A stretch of 64,000 nt of DNA from Affinibrenneria salicis (GTDB lineage: Bacteria > Pseudomonadota > Gammaproteobacteria > Enterobacterales > Enterobacteriaceae), in NCBI RefSeq assembly GCF_008710095.1, contig NZ_VYKJ01000010.1, positions 124,001 to 188,000 on the forward strand. The letters run 5' to 3'. Shown one piece after another: positions 56,303 through 64,000 of the stretch. The notes under the pieces are model-generated. The model saw only the letters and a list, made by a program, of their open reading frames with translations. It made no database searches and was not told where the DNA came from. The position numbers were made by a program, and so were the translations under genes. Positions within the stretch are counted from its first letter, which is position 1; every line of letters begins with the position of its first letter.

Positions 56303-56760
56303 GATCTCGCCTCTTTGAGAATGAAAAATTCCGGTTCCATTTTTGGAATAAAGCTGTATGCCCGACTGTGAGAGTCTGAAAGAGCCAAAGGGTTATATTT
56401 CTACTGGCCGAAAAACAATCCGCAATAAATGTGCCAGAACGAAAAAGCATTACTAATGGTTTAATAAATAATAAGAAAATGGATTTAACGCCGGAGAGAG
56501 GCCGCGCCGCGCCAAAGGCGCTGGCGAAAGAATGCACCAATTTGGCTCGCACCTGCCGCCAAAAGGTGCGCCGCGCCGCCTGTGGATGCGCCCACCATTG
56601 ATGAATGGCGAACGTACGCGATAACTGGTTGATCTTGTTCGACTGCATAACGGAACAGACGCCGGGTAAGCCGCCCGTTTTCGCGACAAAAAAAGATATC
56701 TGGCGACGACGGCGCGCGCTAAACTCATCGCTACCATGCACGGGACTACGGGGAAACAGG
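56303..56760. other. Divergent control region between livK and bsmA
   Basis: About 460 bp, must carry the promoters of both neighbours. I find no gene with coding character; frames here lack start signals. No convincing Lrp, CRP or Fur site could be picked by eye. Confidence 0.45.
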
Positions 56761-57063
56761 ATGTCGCGTACTTTACTGCTCCTTTCGCTTTCAGTTCTGC
56801 TTACCGCCTGCAGCGTATTCGCGCCTGAACCGGTCGCCCCGCCGCCGCCCACGCGGCAGGCGCAGTTGATTAACCAGGCGCAAAGCCGCGCGCTGGAAAA
56901 AATAGGTACGTTATCGGTCAGGATCAACGGCAGTCCGGACGACGCCGACCGTGCGGTTCAGCAACAGGCCGATGCGCGCGGAGCGCGTTATTATGTCATC
57001 GTATTGAAACAGGAATCCCGCCTGCCGGGGATCTGGCAGTCGAGCGCGGTGTTGTACCGCTAA
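56761..57063 (+). CDS. bsmA: Lipoprotein BsmA (YjfO, biofilm/peroxide stress)
   Basis: 100 aa from ATG 56761 (the frame upstream to 56605 is not needed). Lipoprotein signal with lipobox LLTAC (MSRTLLLLSLSVLLTAC), then a Pro-rich linker and a YdgH/BhsA/McbA domain (EKIGTLSVRINGSPDDADRA, ARGARYYVIVLKQESRLPGI, WQSSAVLYR). BsmA influences biofilm formation under peroxide stress in E. coli. It is next to rlmB, as expected. Confidence 0.87.
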   Translation: MSRTLLLLSLSVLLTACSVFAPEPVAPPPPTRQAQLINQAQSRALEKIGTLSVRINGSPDDADRAVQQQADARGARYYVIVLKQESRLPGIWQSSAVLYR

Positions 57064-57151
57064 AGGGGAAGCCCGCCGCGAAATGCGGCAGGGCGTAGCG
57101 CGTGCAGGCGATCCCCGCCAGTGCGCGGATCGCCCGGGCAACGAGCGTCGA

Positions 57152-57883
57152 TCAGCCGCGCTGACGCACCGCCTCGAACAGGCAGATGCCGGTGGCGACC
57201 GACACATTGAGCGACGATACGCTGCCCGCCATCGGAATAGAGATCAGTTCGTCGCAGTGTTCGCGCGTCAACCGGCGCATACCTTCGCCTTCCGCGCCCA
57301 TCACCAGCGCCATCGGACCGGCGAGCTTGCTCTGATACAGCGTATGGTCGGCTTCACCCGCGGTACCCACCACCCAGACATGGTGTTCCTGCAGCAGCCG
57401 CAGCGTGCGGGCCAGATTGGTCACGCGGATCAGCGGTACGCTTTCCGCCGCGCCGCTGGCGACTTTTTTCGCCGTGGCGTTCAGCTGCGCGGAACGATCG
57501 CGCGGCACAATCACCGCATGCACGCCGGCGGCGTCGGCGCTGCGCAGACAGGCGCCAAGATTATGCGGATCGGTAACGCCATCCAGCACCAACAGGAACG
57601 GCATGTCCAGACCGGCCAATAGATCCGGCAAGTCGTTTTCCTGATACTGGCGCCCCGGCCGCACGCGGGCCAGGATCCCCTGGTGCACCGCGCCTTCAAC
57701 CTGGCTATCCAGCCACTGACGGCTGGCCAGTTGGATCGCCATACCGTTGCCTTCCAGTTCGGCGATTAACGGCTGCAGACGACGATCGTCGCGTCCTTTC
57801 AGAATAAAGACTTCCAAAAAACGTTGCGGATCGCGCTCCAGCAGCGCCTTGACGGCATGGATGCCGTAAATAATTTCACTCAT
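57152..57883 (-). CDS. rlmB: 23S rRNA (guanosine-2'-O-)-methyltransferase RlmB
   Basis: 243 aa SPOUT enzyme that methylates G2251 in the peptidyl-transferase loop. N-terminal L30e-like domain ([20 protein letters not shown]). Catalytic knot: [80 protein letters not shown]. Same strand and order as rnr, forming the rnr-rlmB pair. Confidence 0.96.
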   Translation of the reverse strand: MSEIIYGIHAVKALLERDPQRFLEVFILKGRDDRRLQPLIAELEGNGMAIQLASRQWLDSQVEGAVHQGILARVRPGRQYQENDLPDLLAGLDMPFLLVLDGVTDPHNLGACLRSADAAGVHAVIVPRDRSAQLNATAKKVASGAAESVPLIRVTNLARTLRLLQEHHVWVVGTAGEADHTLYQSKLAGPMALVMGAEGEGMRRLTREHCDELISIPMAGSVSSLNVSVATGICLFEAVRQRG

Positions 57884-58105
57884 GAATACTCTTTAACGTC
57901 ATAAACGGGCGGCGAAGCGCAGCCGTTGGCTTAAGTCCGATATTCAGGCGGAGCGGGAGCCGCATAGCCTCCCGCCCGCTCTCCGGCCTTAACTCCGCGG
58001 CCGACGATCGTTGCCCGTCGTAGTTTTAATGGCGAAAGTGCCGCCAGATGCCGGCATGCCTGAGGCGCCCTTTACGCAATGCGCCAGACAGGGGGGCCGG
58101 CGGCC

Positions 58106-60559
58106 TCAGTCATCCTGTTTCTTTTTCGCGCGTTTTTCTTTGGTGGCGGCGGCGATTTTACGCGTTTTATCCACGTTCTTTTTGCTTTTATCCAGCGTTT
58201 TTTTCTGGCCGGCGGCAACTTTTTTGCCTTTGACCGGCGCCGCGCCCTCCGGACGGAACGCGCTGTCCGGCTCGAAGTTTGCCGCGGACGGGCCATTACG
58301 GCGGCGACGCGTCGGTTTGGCTTCGCGCGCCGCCGGTTTCTTCGCCCGATCGCGCGCGGTCTTGCCTTCGCCACGCGGCTTGCGGCTGCTGGACACTAGC
58401 GCGAAATCGATATTGCGTTCATCCATATGCACCGCTTCGACGCGAATTTCAACTTCGTCGCCCAGACGGTAAACCTGGCCGCGCGCCTCGCCGATCAACC
58501 GCTGGCCGACATTATCGTAGCGGTAGTAGTCGTTATCCAGCGTGGAGACGTGTACCAGACCGTCAATAAACAGGTCGTTCAGACGCACGAAGAAACCAAA
58601 ACCGGTCACGCTGGAAATAATACCGGTAAACACCTGGCCCACGTGATCCTGCATAAAGTCGCACTTCAGCCAGTCGGCCACGTCGCGGGTCGCTTCATCG
58701 GCGCGCCGCTCCGTCATCGAACAGTGAACGCCCAGTTGCAGCATCTCATTCATATCGCTGTGCCAGCCGCCGGTCGGCGTCCAGCGTTTCTGTTGGTCGC
58801 TTAACAGATATTTGATCGCCCGGTGCAGAGAGAGATCGGGGTAACGGCGTATCGGCGAGGTGAAATGCGCGTACGAGGTCAGCGCAAGACCGAAATGACC
58901 GCGATTTTCCGGGTCATAGACGGCCTGCTTCATAGAACGCAGCAGCATGGTCTGCAACATCTCGTGATCCGGACGCCCCGCCACGTCGCTCATCAGCTCG
59001 GCGTAATCCTTCGGTTCCGGTTTCATTCCGCCTTTTAGCGTCAGTCCCAGCTCATTCAGCACGCTGCGCAGCGCCAGTACGTGATCTTCACTGGGACGAT
59101 CGTGGATGCGGAACAGCGCCGGTTCCTGGCTTTTCTCGACAAAGCGGGCGGCGGAGATGTTGGCGAGGATCATGCACTCCTCGATCAGCTTATGCGCATC
59201 GTTGCGCACCGTGGCTTCGACCCGTTCGATACGGCGTTCGGCGTTAAAAATAAACTTCGCCTCTTCGGTCTCGAACCCAATGCCGCCGCGCGCCTCACGC
59301 GCATGTTCCAGCATTTTATACATGCGGTGCAGTTCTTCCAGAGGCGCCACCAGCGGCTGGTACTGCGCGCGCAGCTCTTCATGGCCCTGCAGAATCTGCC
59401 ACACTTTGGTGTAGGTCAGACGCGCATGGGAACTCATCACCGCTTCGTAAAATTTATACGAGGTAAGTTTGCCCATAGCGGACACCGTCATCTCGCACAC
59501 CATACACAGGCGATCGACCTGCGGGTTGAGCGAACAGAGGCCGTTGGACAGCACTTCCGGCAGCATCGGCACGACCTGAGACGGGAAGTAGACCGAGGTG
59601 CCGCGCGCGCGCGCTTCGTTATCCAGCGCCGTCCCCGGCCGGACATAGTAGCTGACGTCGGCGATCGCCACCCACAGGCGCCAGCCGCCGCCGCGTTTTT
59701 TCTCGCAGAAAACGGCATCGTCGAAATCGCGTGCGTCTTCGCCGTCGATAGTGACCAGCGGCAGCTTACGCAGATCGACCCGTCCTGCCTTCGCCTCTTC
59801 CGGCACCTGTTCCTGCAGATCGCTGATTTGTTTTTCCACCTGCGGCGGCCAGACATGCGGAATATCGTGGGTGCGCAGCGCGATATCCACCGCCAGGCCG
59901 GTGCCCATGGTGTCGCCGAGCACCTCGACGATTTTACCGATCGCTTTGGTGCGGCGCGTAGCGCGCTGAGTCAGTTCCACCACCACCACCGCCCCCATGC
60001 GGGCGCCGCTGATGGAATCCTGCGGAATCAGAATATCGAAGCTCAGGCGGCTGTCGTCCGGCACGACAAAGCCGGTGCCGGCGTCGACGAAATAGCGCCC
60101 GACGATCTGGCCGGTGCGCGGCACCAGCACTCGCACGATGCGCCCCTCGCGCCGGCCGCGCCGGTCTTCCCCCAGCGGCTGCGCCAGCACCACATCGCCG
60201 TGGATCGCCAGCTTCATCTGTTCGGCCGACAGGTAGAGATCGTCTTTGCGCCCCTCTACCCGCAGGAAACCATAGCCATCGCGGTGGCCAATCACGGTGC
60301 CGCGCAGCAGGTCGAGTTTTTCCGGCAGGGCATAGCACTGCCGACGGGTAAACACCAACTGACCGTCGCGTTCCATGGCGCGCAGGCGACGGCGCAGCGC
60401 CTCCAGTTGCTCTTCGCCGCTCAATGCCAAATCGTTGGCCAGTTCCTCACGGCTCACCGGCGTATCGCGTTTGGCGATATGCGCTAAAATAAACTCCCGG
60501 CTGGGAATAGGAAATTCGTATTTTTCTGCTTCTCGTTCCAGAAAAGGATCTTGTGACAT
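58106..60559 (-). CDS. rnr: Ribonuclease R
   Basis: 817 aa from [20 protein letters not shown] (60559; longer frame not needed). It has an N-terminal HTH, two cold-shock OB domains ([20 protein letters not shown]), the RNB catalytic domain with the Asp cluster ([20 protein letters not shown]) and an S1 domain ([20 protein letters not shown]). The Lys/Arg-rich tail from about residue 735 ([20 protein letters not shown]) is the usual RNase R end. 3'-5' exoribonuclease that unwinds structured RNA. It is 19 bp after nsrR. Confidence 0.96.
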   Translation of the reverse strand: MSQDPFLEREAEKYEFPIPSREFILAHIAKRDTPVSREELANDLALSGEEQLEALRRRLRAMERDGQLVFTRRQCYALPEKLDLLRGTVIGHRDGYGFLRVEGRKDDLYLSAEQMKLAIHGDVVLAQPLGEDRRGRREGRIVRVLVPRTGQIVGRYFVDAGTGFVVPDDSRLSFDILIPQDSISGARMGAVVVVELTQRATRRTKAIGKIVEVLGDTMGTGLAVDIALRTHDIPHVWPPQVEKQISDLQEQVPEEAKAGRVDLRKLPLVTIDGEDARDFDDAVFCEKKRGGGWRLWVAIADVSYYVRPGTALDNEARARGTSVYFPSQVVPMLPEVLSNGLCSLNPQVDRLCMVCEMTVSAMGKLTSYKFYEAVMSSHARLTYTKVWQILQGHEELRAQYQPLVAPLEELHRMYKMLEHAREARGGIGFETEEAKFIFNAERRIERVEATVRNDAHKLIEECMILANISAARFVEKSQEPALFRIHDRPSEDHVLALRSVLNELGLTLKGGMKPEPKDYAELMSDVAGRPDHEMLQTMLLRSMKQAVYDPENRGHFGLALTSYAHFTSPIRRYPDLSLHRAIKYLLSDQQKRWTPTGGWHSDMNEMLQLGVHCSMTERRADEATRDVADWLKCDFMQDHVGQVFTGIISSVTGFGFFVRLNDLFIDGLVHVSTLDNDYYRYDNVGQRLIGEARGQVYRLGDEVEIRVEAVHMDERNIDFALVSSSRKPRGEGKTARDRAKKPAAREAKPTRRRRNGPSAANFEPDSAFRPEGAAPVKGKKVAAGQKKTLDKSKKNVDKTRKIAAATKEKRAKKKQDD

Positions 60560-60578
60560 TGCGGTTCCTCCGTTGTCA

Positions 60579-61028
60579 TCAGCAGGTGGTTGAATCATGT
60601 TGCGTTTCAACCAACAGCAATTGGTAGAGCGATGGATTGTCCGTGACCATATCGGCCAGGGTATGTTTATCCAGCTCCAGTAAGAAGTTCTGAACGGCCT
60701 GATTAAGCACCTGTTTCAGACGGCAGGCGGGCGTGATGTGGCAAAAATCGCTTTGACAGTTAACCAGCGTAAGAGGCTCCAGCGCGCGGACGACATCACC
60801 GATCAGGATAGCATTGGCCGGTTTCCCCAGACGAATACCGCCGTTTTTCCCTCGCACCGCCCTGACGTAACCGGCATGGCTGAGCTGATTGATGATTTTG
60901 ACCATATGATTACGCGATACGCCATAGACATCCGTTACTTCGGAAATACTGGTCATCTGACCGTCCGGTAACGACGCCATATATATCAATGCACGTAAAC
61001 CATAATCCGTAAAACTTGTTAACTGCAC
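60579..61028 (-). CDS. nsrR: Nitric-oxide-sensing repressor NsrR (Rrf2 family)
   Basis: 149 aa if started at GTG 61028, which has AGAGG 5 bases upstream and gives the family start (M/V)[23 protein letters not shown] 61046 would add six residues without a ribosome site. Winged [23 protein letters not shown]; iron-sulfur Cys triad [13 protein letters not shown]. It represses NO-detoxification genes until NO attacks the cluster. First of nsrR-rnr-rlmB. In E. coli purA precedes it; here it does not. Confidence 0.94.
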   Translation of the reverse strand: MQLTSFTDYGLRALIYMASLPDGQMTSISEVTDVYGVSRNHMVKIINQLSHAGYVRAVRGKNGGIRLGKPANAILIGDVVRALEPLTLVNCQSDFCHITPACRLKQVLNQAVQNFLLELDKHTLADMVTDNPSLYQLLLVETQHDSTTC

Positions 61029-61702
61029 ATAGACCTCTGGGTACATTATCGGGCGCCGACGGACGCCGTCAGAAAAACGGCGCCCGCTCCGGCTTCCCGG
61101 CCGCGCGGCGGCATTATGCCTGCATACGCGGTATTCTTCCTCCTCCTCCCTACGTCCGGCCGATTTCGGGCGGCTGACGGGCGACGACCGGACAACGACG
61201 CCGACGCTTAGCGAGCGGCGCCGGCGGGGCGATAAACCGACCGATTGCGACCCCGCCGGAGCAAGAAGCGGGTCGTTTTGGCAAGCCCGCGCACCTGCCG
61301 CCTGGACGGTGAAGGGTATACATGTTCATTTTTTATCAGCAGATAATAAACCAGTGGCAAACATCAGGGCTAATTATTTAACGTCGGGCGGGAATTTCTC
61401 TTATTTTATCTTCTGTTGTCGCGCCGCGCCACCGCTGACCGCGCTGCGTCAGTCCGTTCCCCGCGCGCGCCGCAGAAGCCGTTCGTGCGCCTCGCTCAAC
61501 TTCAGTGCATCGCACAGCAAAGCGCACAATAACAGGGCGATAAGGCGCGAAAAAAGCGAATAAAATAGTCAGTGTGCACATTTTATTTTGTGCCGGTCGC
61601 CCGCTTTGCCGACGAGAGAAAACGGCACGCTAATTGCTCTGTTTCCCGCGAATTATCGTCACCCATTCCGGCGGCGGGCAAGTACAACAGAGGTCAAAAA
61701 CC
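61029..61702. other. Gene-free region between nsrR and codB, with an ERIC-like end
   Basis: About 670 bp. The tail CACCTGCCGCCTGGACGGTG with AAGGGTATAC (61291-61320) is the right end of the ERIC-like family. Several GC-rich dyads lie at 61140-61260. TGTGCACATTTTATTTTGTG (61572-61591) is a candidate operator before codB. No ORF looks coding. Confidence 0.45.
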
Positions 61703-62965
61703 ATGTCAGAACCGAATGAATTTCCCTTAAGCGAGGCGCCCAAAAGCCAGCGAAAGGGCCTGCTCTCTATCTCGATGGTATTGTTCAGCTTCACTTTTTT
61801 TACCGGCACCATGTTCGCCGGCGGCAAACTGGGCGTCGCTTTTCCGCTGGTCGATATGCTGTGGATAGCCACTATCGGCAACCTGCTGCTGGCGCTGTAT
61901 GCCGCCTCGCTCGGGCTGATCGCCGCGCGCAGCGGCCTGAACTCGGTGCTGATGGGCCGCTTCTGCTTCGGCGAGTCCGGCAGCAAGCTGTCCGACTTTT
62001 TGCTCGGCTTCGCCGAACTGGGTTGGTACGCCTGGGGCACCGCCACTCTCGCCATCTCGCTGGTGAAACTGCTCGATCTGCCCGCCGGATTCACCACGCC
62101 GCTGATGGTGCTGTTCGGGCTCGGTTTTTCCCTGACCGCGCTGGTCGGCTATAAAGGGCTGGATATGTTGTCGCGCGTATCGGTGCCGTTGATGTTCATC
62201 CTGTTGGTGGTTTCCATGTGGATCGCCACCCGCGACGCCGGCGGCTGGTCAGGGCTGACCAGCATTACACCGACCAACACCATGAGCTGGTCCGCCGCCA
62301 TCACCATGGTGTTCGGCACCTTCGCCAGCGGCGCGACCCAGGCCACCAACTGGACCCGACTGTCGCGCAGCGGAAAAATCGCCGTCGCCGCCAGCCTCAT
62401 CAGCTTCCTCGGCGGCAACGGCCTGATGATTGTCTCCGGCGCCTGGTGCGCCATCGTCTATCAGCAGGCGGATATCGTGGCGGTGATGATGCTGCAGGGG
62501 CTGTCCGTCGCGGCCGTCATTATGCTGTGCCTGAATCTGTGGACCATTCAGGGACCGACCATCTACAACGTGTCCGCCGCCGCCTGTCATTTGCTGCGCA
62601 CCGAGCGCCGCCGCACGCTGACGCTGGTCGGGGCGGCCGCAGGCATTCTGCTGGCCATCGGCGGGATGTATGAGATGCTAATCCCCTTCCTGGTGCTGCT
62701 CGGTTCAATCATCCCGCCGATCGGCGGCGTTATCATGGCCGACTACTGGTTCCGCTACCGCGGGCATTACCCGGTCATTCAGCACGCCACGCTGCCGCGT
62801 TTTAATCTGAGCGGACTGGCCGCTTACGCCATCGGCGCCGGCCTGGCCTGGGCCTCGCCGTGGATCGCGCCGCTGGTGGGCATCGCCGCCTCCGCCGCCC
62901 TGTATATTCTGTTCACCCTGCTGACCGGCCGCGCGCCGGCGGCCGCCAGCCGGGAGACGCTATGA
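61703..62965 (+). CDS. codB: Cytosine/nucleobase permease CodB-like (NCS1 family)
   Basis: 420 aa from MSEPNEFPLSEAPKSQRKGL (61703), twelve TM segments. NCS1 marks: MVLFSFTFFTGTMFAGGKLG, RSGLNSVLMGRFCFGESGSK, ELGWYAWGTATLAISLVK, FGTFASGATQATNWTRLSRS and IIPPIGGVIMADYW. It imports cytosine or a related base by proton symport; CodB is the closest I can name. It overlaps the next gene by 4 bp (ATGA), so a PucR-type regulator is co-translated. No codA is in view; it may lie beyond the window. Confidence 0.85.
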   Translation: MSEPNEFPLSEAPKSQRKGLLSISMVLFSFTFFTGTMFAGGKLGVAFPLVDMLWIATIGNLLLALYAASLGLIAARSGLNSVLMGRFCFGESGSKLSDFLLGFAELGWYAWGTATLAISLVKLLDLPAGFTTPLMVLFGLGFSLTALVGYKGLDMLSRVSVPLMFILLVVSMWIATRDAGGWSGLTSITPTNTMSWSAAITMVFGTFASGATQATNWTRLSRSGKIAVAASLISFLGGNGLMIVSGAWCAIVYQQADIVAVMMLQGLSVAAVIMLCLNLWTIQGPTIYNVSAAACHLLRTERRRTLTLVGAAAGILLAIGGMYEMLIPFLVLLGSIIPPIGGVIMADYWFRYRGHYPVIQHATLPRFNLSGLAAYAIGAGLAWASPWIAPLVGIAASAALYILFTLLTGRAPAAASRETL

Positions 62966-64000
62966 GTCTGAGCGTCAGTGAGATCCTGTCGCTGCCCGGC
63001 CTGGCGGAATTGACGCTGCGCGCGGGAGCGCACAGCGTCCATCGCGCGGTGCGCTGGTATTACGTCGCGGAAAATGAAGGCATCGCCGAGTGGATCATGG
63101 GCGGAGAGCTGGTCTTCGTCACCGGGATCAACCACTCGCGCGACGAGCTTAATCTGCTGCAGTTGCTGCGCGAAGGGCAGCAGCGCGGTATCGCCGGCAT
63201 GGTTATCCTCACCGGAGAGGCCTTTATCCGCGCGATCCCGCCGTCGGTCGTCGCGCTGGCGGACGAACTGGGCATTCCGCTGCTGGAACAGCCTTACTCG
63301 CTGAAGATGGTGATCGTCACTCAACTCATCGGTACCGCGCTGGTCCAGCGCGAGACGACGCTGCGCTCGCAGCGCGATATTCTGATTCAGTTGCTCACCG
63401 GCGAGTACCCCAGCCTGGCCATTGCCCATCAGCGCGCCGATAATCTACAGTTAACGCTGGATCAACCGCGCAGAGTGGTCGCCTTGCGCCTGGCGGGCGT
63501 TCAGGCGCTGTTCGACTCGCAGCCGCCCGCCGCCGCGGAAGCGCGGCTGCAGTCGGCGCGACAGCGCGTACAGCAACAGCTGGAGGCGCAGATCGCCTGC
63601 CTGGACGACGGCCTGCCGCTGATTGTGCTGGGAGAGCTGTTTATCCTGCTGCTGCCCACCGATAGCGAGGGCTTTCACCAGGGGAAACAGTGGCTGCAGC
63701 AGACGCAGCACAGTATCAACGCCCGCATCGGTCCGCTGCGTCTGTTCTGCGGCATATCCGCCACGGTGAACGCGCCGTCGCGCTACAGCCAGGGGCTGGC
63801 CGAAGCCCGCCGCGCGCTGGACGTAACGGAGAGCATGCGACCGGACAAGGGCCAGTGCGACTACAGCGAACTCGGCGTACTCAAACTGCTGACCGCGGTG
63901 AACGACCCCGGGCTGGTCGGGCAGTTTATGCAGGAAACGCTCGGCATGCTGTTCGAACACCACCGCAAACACCCTAACCTGCTTATCGAAACGCTGGACG
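62962..64000 (+). CDS. PucR-family transcriptional regulator, 3' end cut off by the window
   Basis: It starts at ATG 62962 inside the codB stop and stays open to the end (346 codons). The N-terminal PucR domain (residues 1-120) reads VSEILSLPGLAELTLRAGAH, VRWYYVAENEGIAEWIMGGE, LVFVTGIN, GIAGMVILTGEAFIRAIPPS. A GGDEF-like middle follows (RRVVALRLAGVQALF, RLFCGISATVNAPSRYSQGL). The HTH_30 DNA-binding end lies beyond the window. PucR proteins control purine or pyrimidine catabolism; the coupling to codB fits. Confidence 0.85.
   Translation, partial: MSLSVSEILSLPGLAELTLRAGAHSVHRAVRWYYVAENEGIAEWIMGGELVFVTGINHSRDELNLLQLLREGQQRGIAGMVILTGEAFIRAIPPSVVALADELGIPLLEQPYSLKMVIVTQLIGTALVQRETTLRSQRDILIQLLTGEYPSLAIAHQRADNLQLTLDQPRRVVALRLAGVQALFDSQPPAAAEARLQSARQRVQQQLEAQIACLDDGLPLIVLGELFILLLPTDSEGFHQGKQWLQQTQHSINARIGPLRLFCGISATVNAPSRYSQGLAEARRALDVTESMRPDKGQCDYSELGVLKLLTAVNDPGLVGQFMQETLGMLFEHHRKHPNLLIETLD

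Noticed and set aside
59081..60487. Open frame of 468 codons opposite rnr
   Set aside because: Antisense to an intact rnr with all domains; no start signal or family.
62962..64000. Antisense frames (62824-63429, 63451-63972) as genes
   Set aside because: They lie opposite codB and the PucR-family gene, whose frame is continuous and matches its family.

Overview
The window is from the chromosome of a Gram-negative enterobacterium (order Enterobacterales). The gene families, the fairly GC-rich coding sequence and the gene order all fit this. The run rnr-rlmB / bsmA / yjfP / rpsF-priB-rpsR-rplI / ytfB / fklB / cpdB / cysQ / ytfK / ytfL / msrA / tamA-tamB / ytfP / ppa follows the order I recall for Escherichia coli, read from right to left. 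ERIC-like palindromic repeats of the type common in Yersinia, Serratia, Pectobacterium and relatives, together with fepBDGC and a Fur-controlled siderophore receptor with a secreted esterase, suggest Pectobacteriaceae or Yersiniaceae. The genus cannot be fixed from the sequence alone.

Layout. (a) 1-4850: a cut-off unknown gene, then the ferric-catecholate ABC importer fepB, fepDGC with a Fur box. (b) 4851-8494: an AT-rich spacer and the three-gene operon dgcN-dgcA-D-amino-acid aminotransferase, predicted to handle D-glutamate. (c) 8495-13850: a decayed AT-rich Rhs locus. It has a clipped vgrG, a broken rhs core and three toxin-tip/immunity modules on the minus strand; beside it lies a 9-bp tandem array encoding Val-Ala-Asn repeats. 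(d) 14195-25182: accessory and metabolic genes. These are a GNAT acetyltransferase, an unknown protein, LysR/nitrilase, a bestrophin-like channel, a PACE efflux pump with a divergent LysR gene, class I fumarase, TehB-like methyltransferase, and a secreted siderophore esterase divergent from a TonB-dependent receptor at 25365-27539. (e) 27599-46912: conserved housekeeping genes, namely uppP, folB, plsY, ppa, ytfP, tamB, tamA, msrA, ytfL, ytfK, cysQ, cpdB, a flavodoxin, fklB, ytfB and the S6/PriB/S18/L9 operon with its leader. (f) 47230-56302: an IS3-family relic, yjfP, a three-copy 150-bp tandem repeat, the ribosome rescue/RNA repair pair prfH-rtcB preceded by a strong promoter and a 14-codon leader ORF, and a livKHMGF-type amino-acid importer. 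(g) 56761-64000: bsmA, rlmB, rnr, nsrR, then codB with an overlapping PucR-family regulator that runs off the window.

How the parts work together. fepBDGC (inner membrane) and the receptor/esterase pair (outer membrane, periplasm) can form a complete iron-siderophore uptake and release route, and both loci carry a Fur-box match. The dgc operon links D-amino-acid transamination to D-Glu to L-Glu conversion. prfH-rtcB is expected to rescue ribosomes with a cut decoding centre and religate the rRNA. The region most likely to hold something undescribed is 48600-51600: the tandem repeat, prfH-rtcB and the promoter/leader ORF. By comparison with E. coli it looks inserted, with the liv genes, between the divergent neighbours yjfP and bsmA. 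The Rhs graveyard is second, with candidate toxin and immunity families I could not name.
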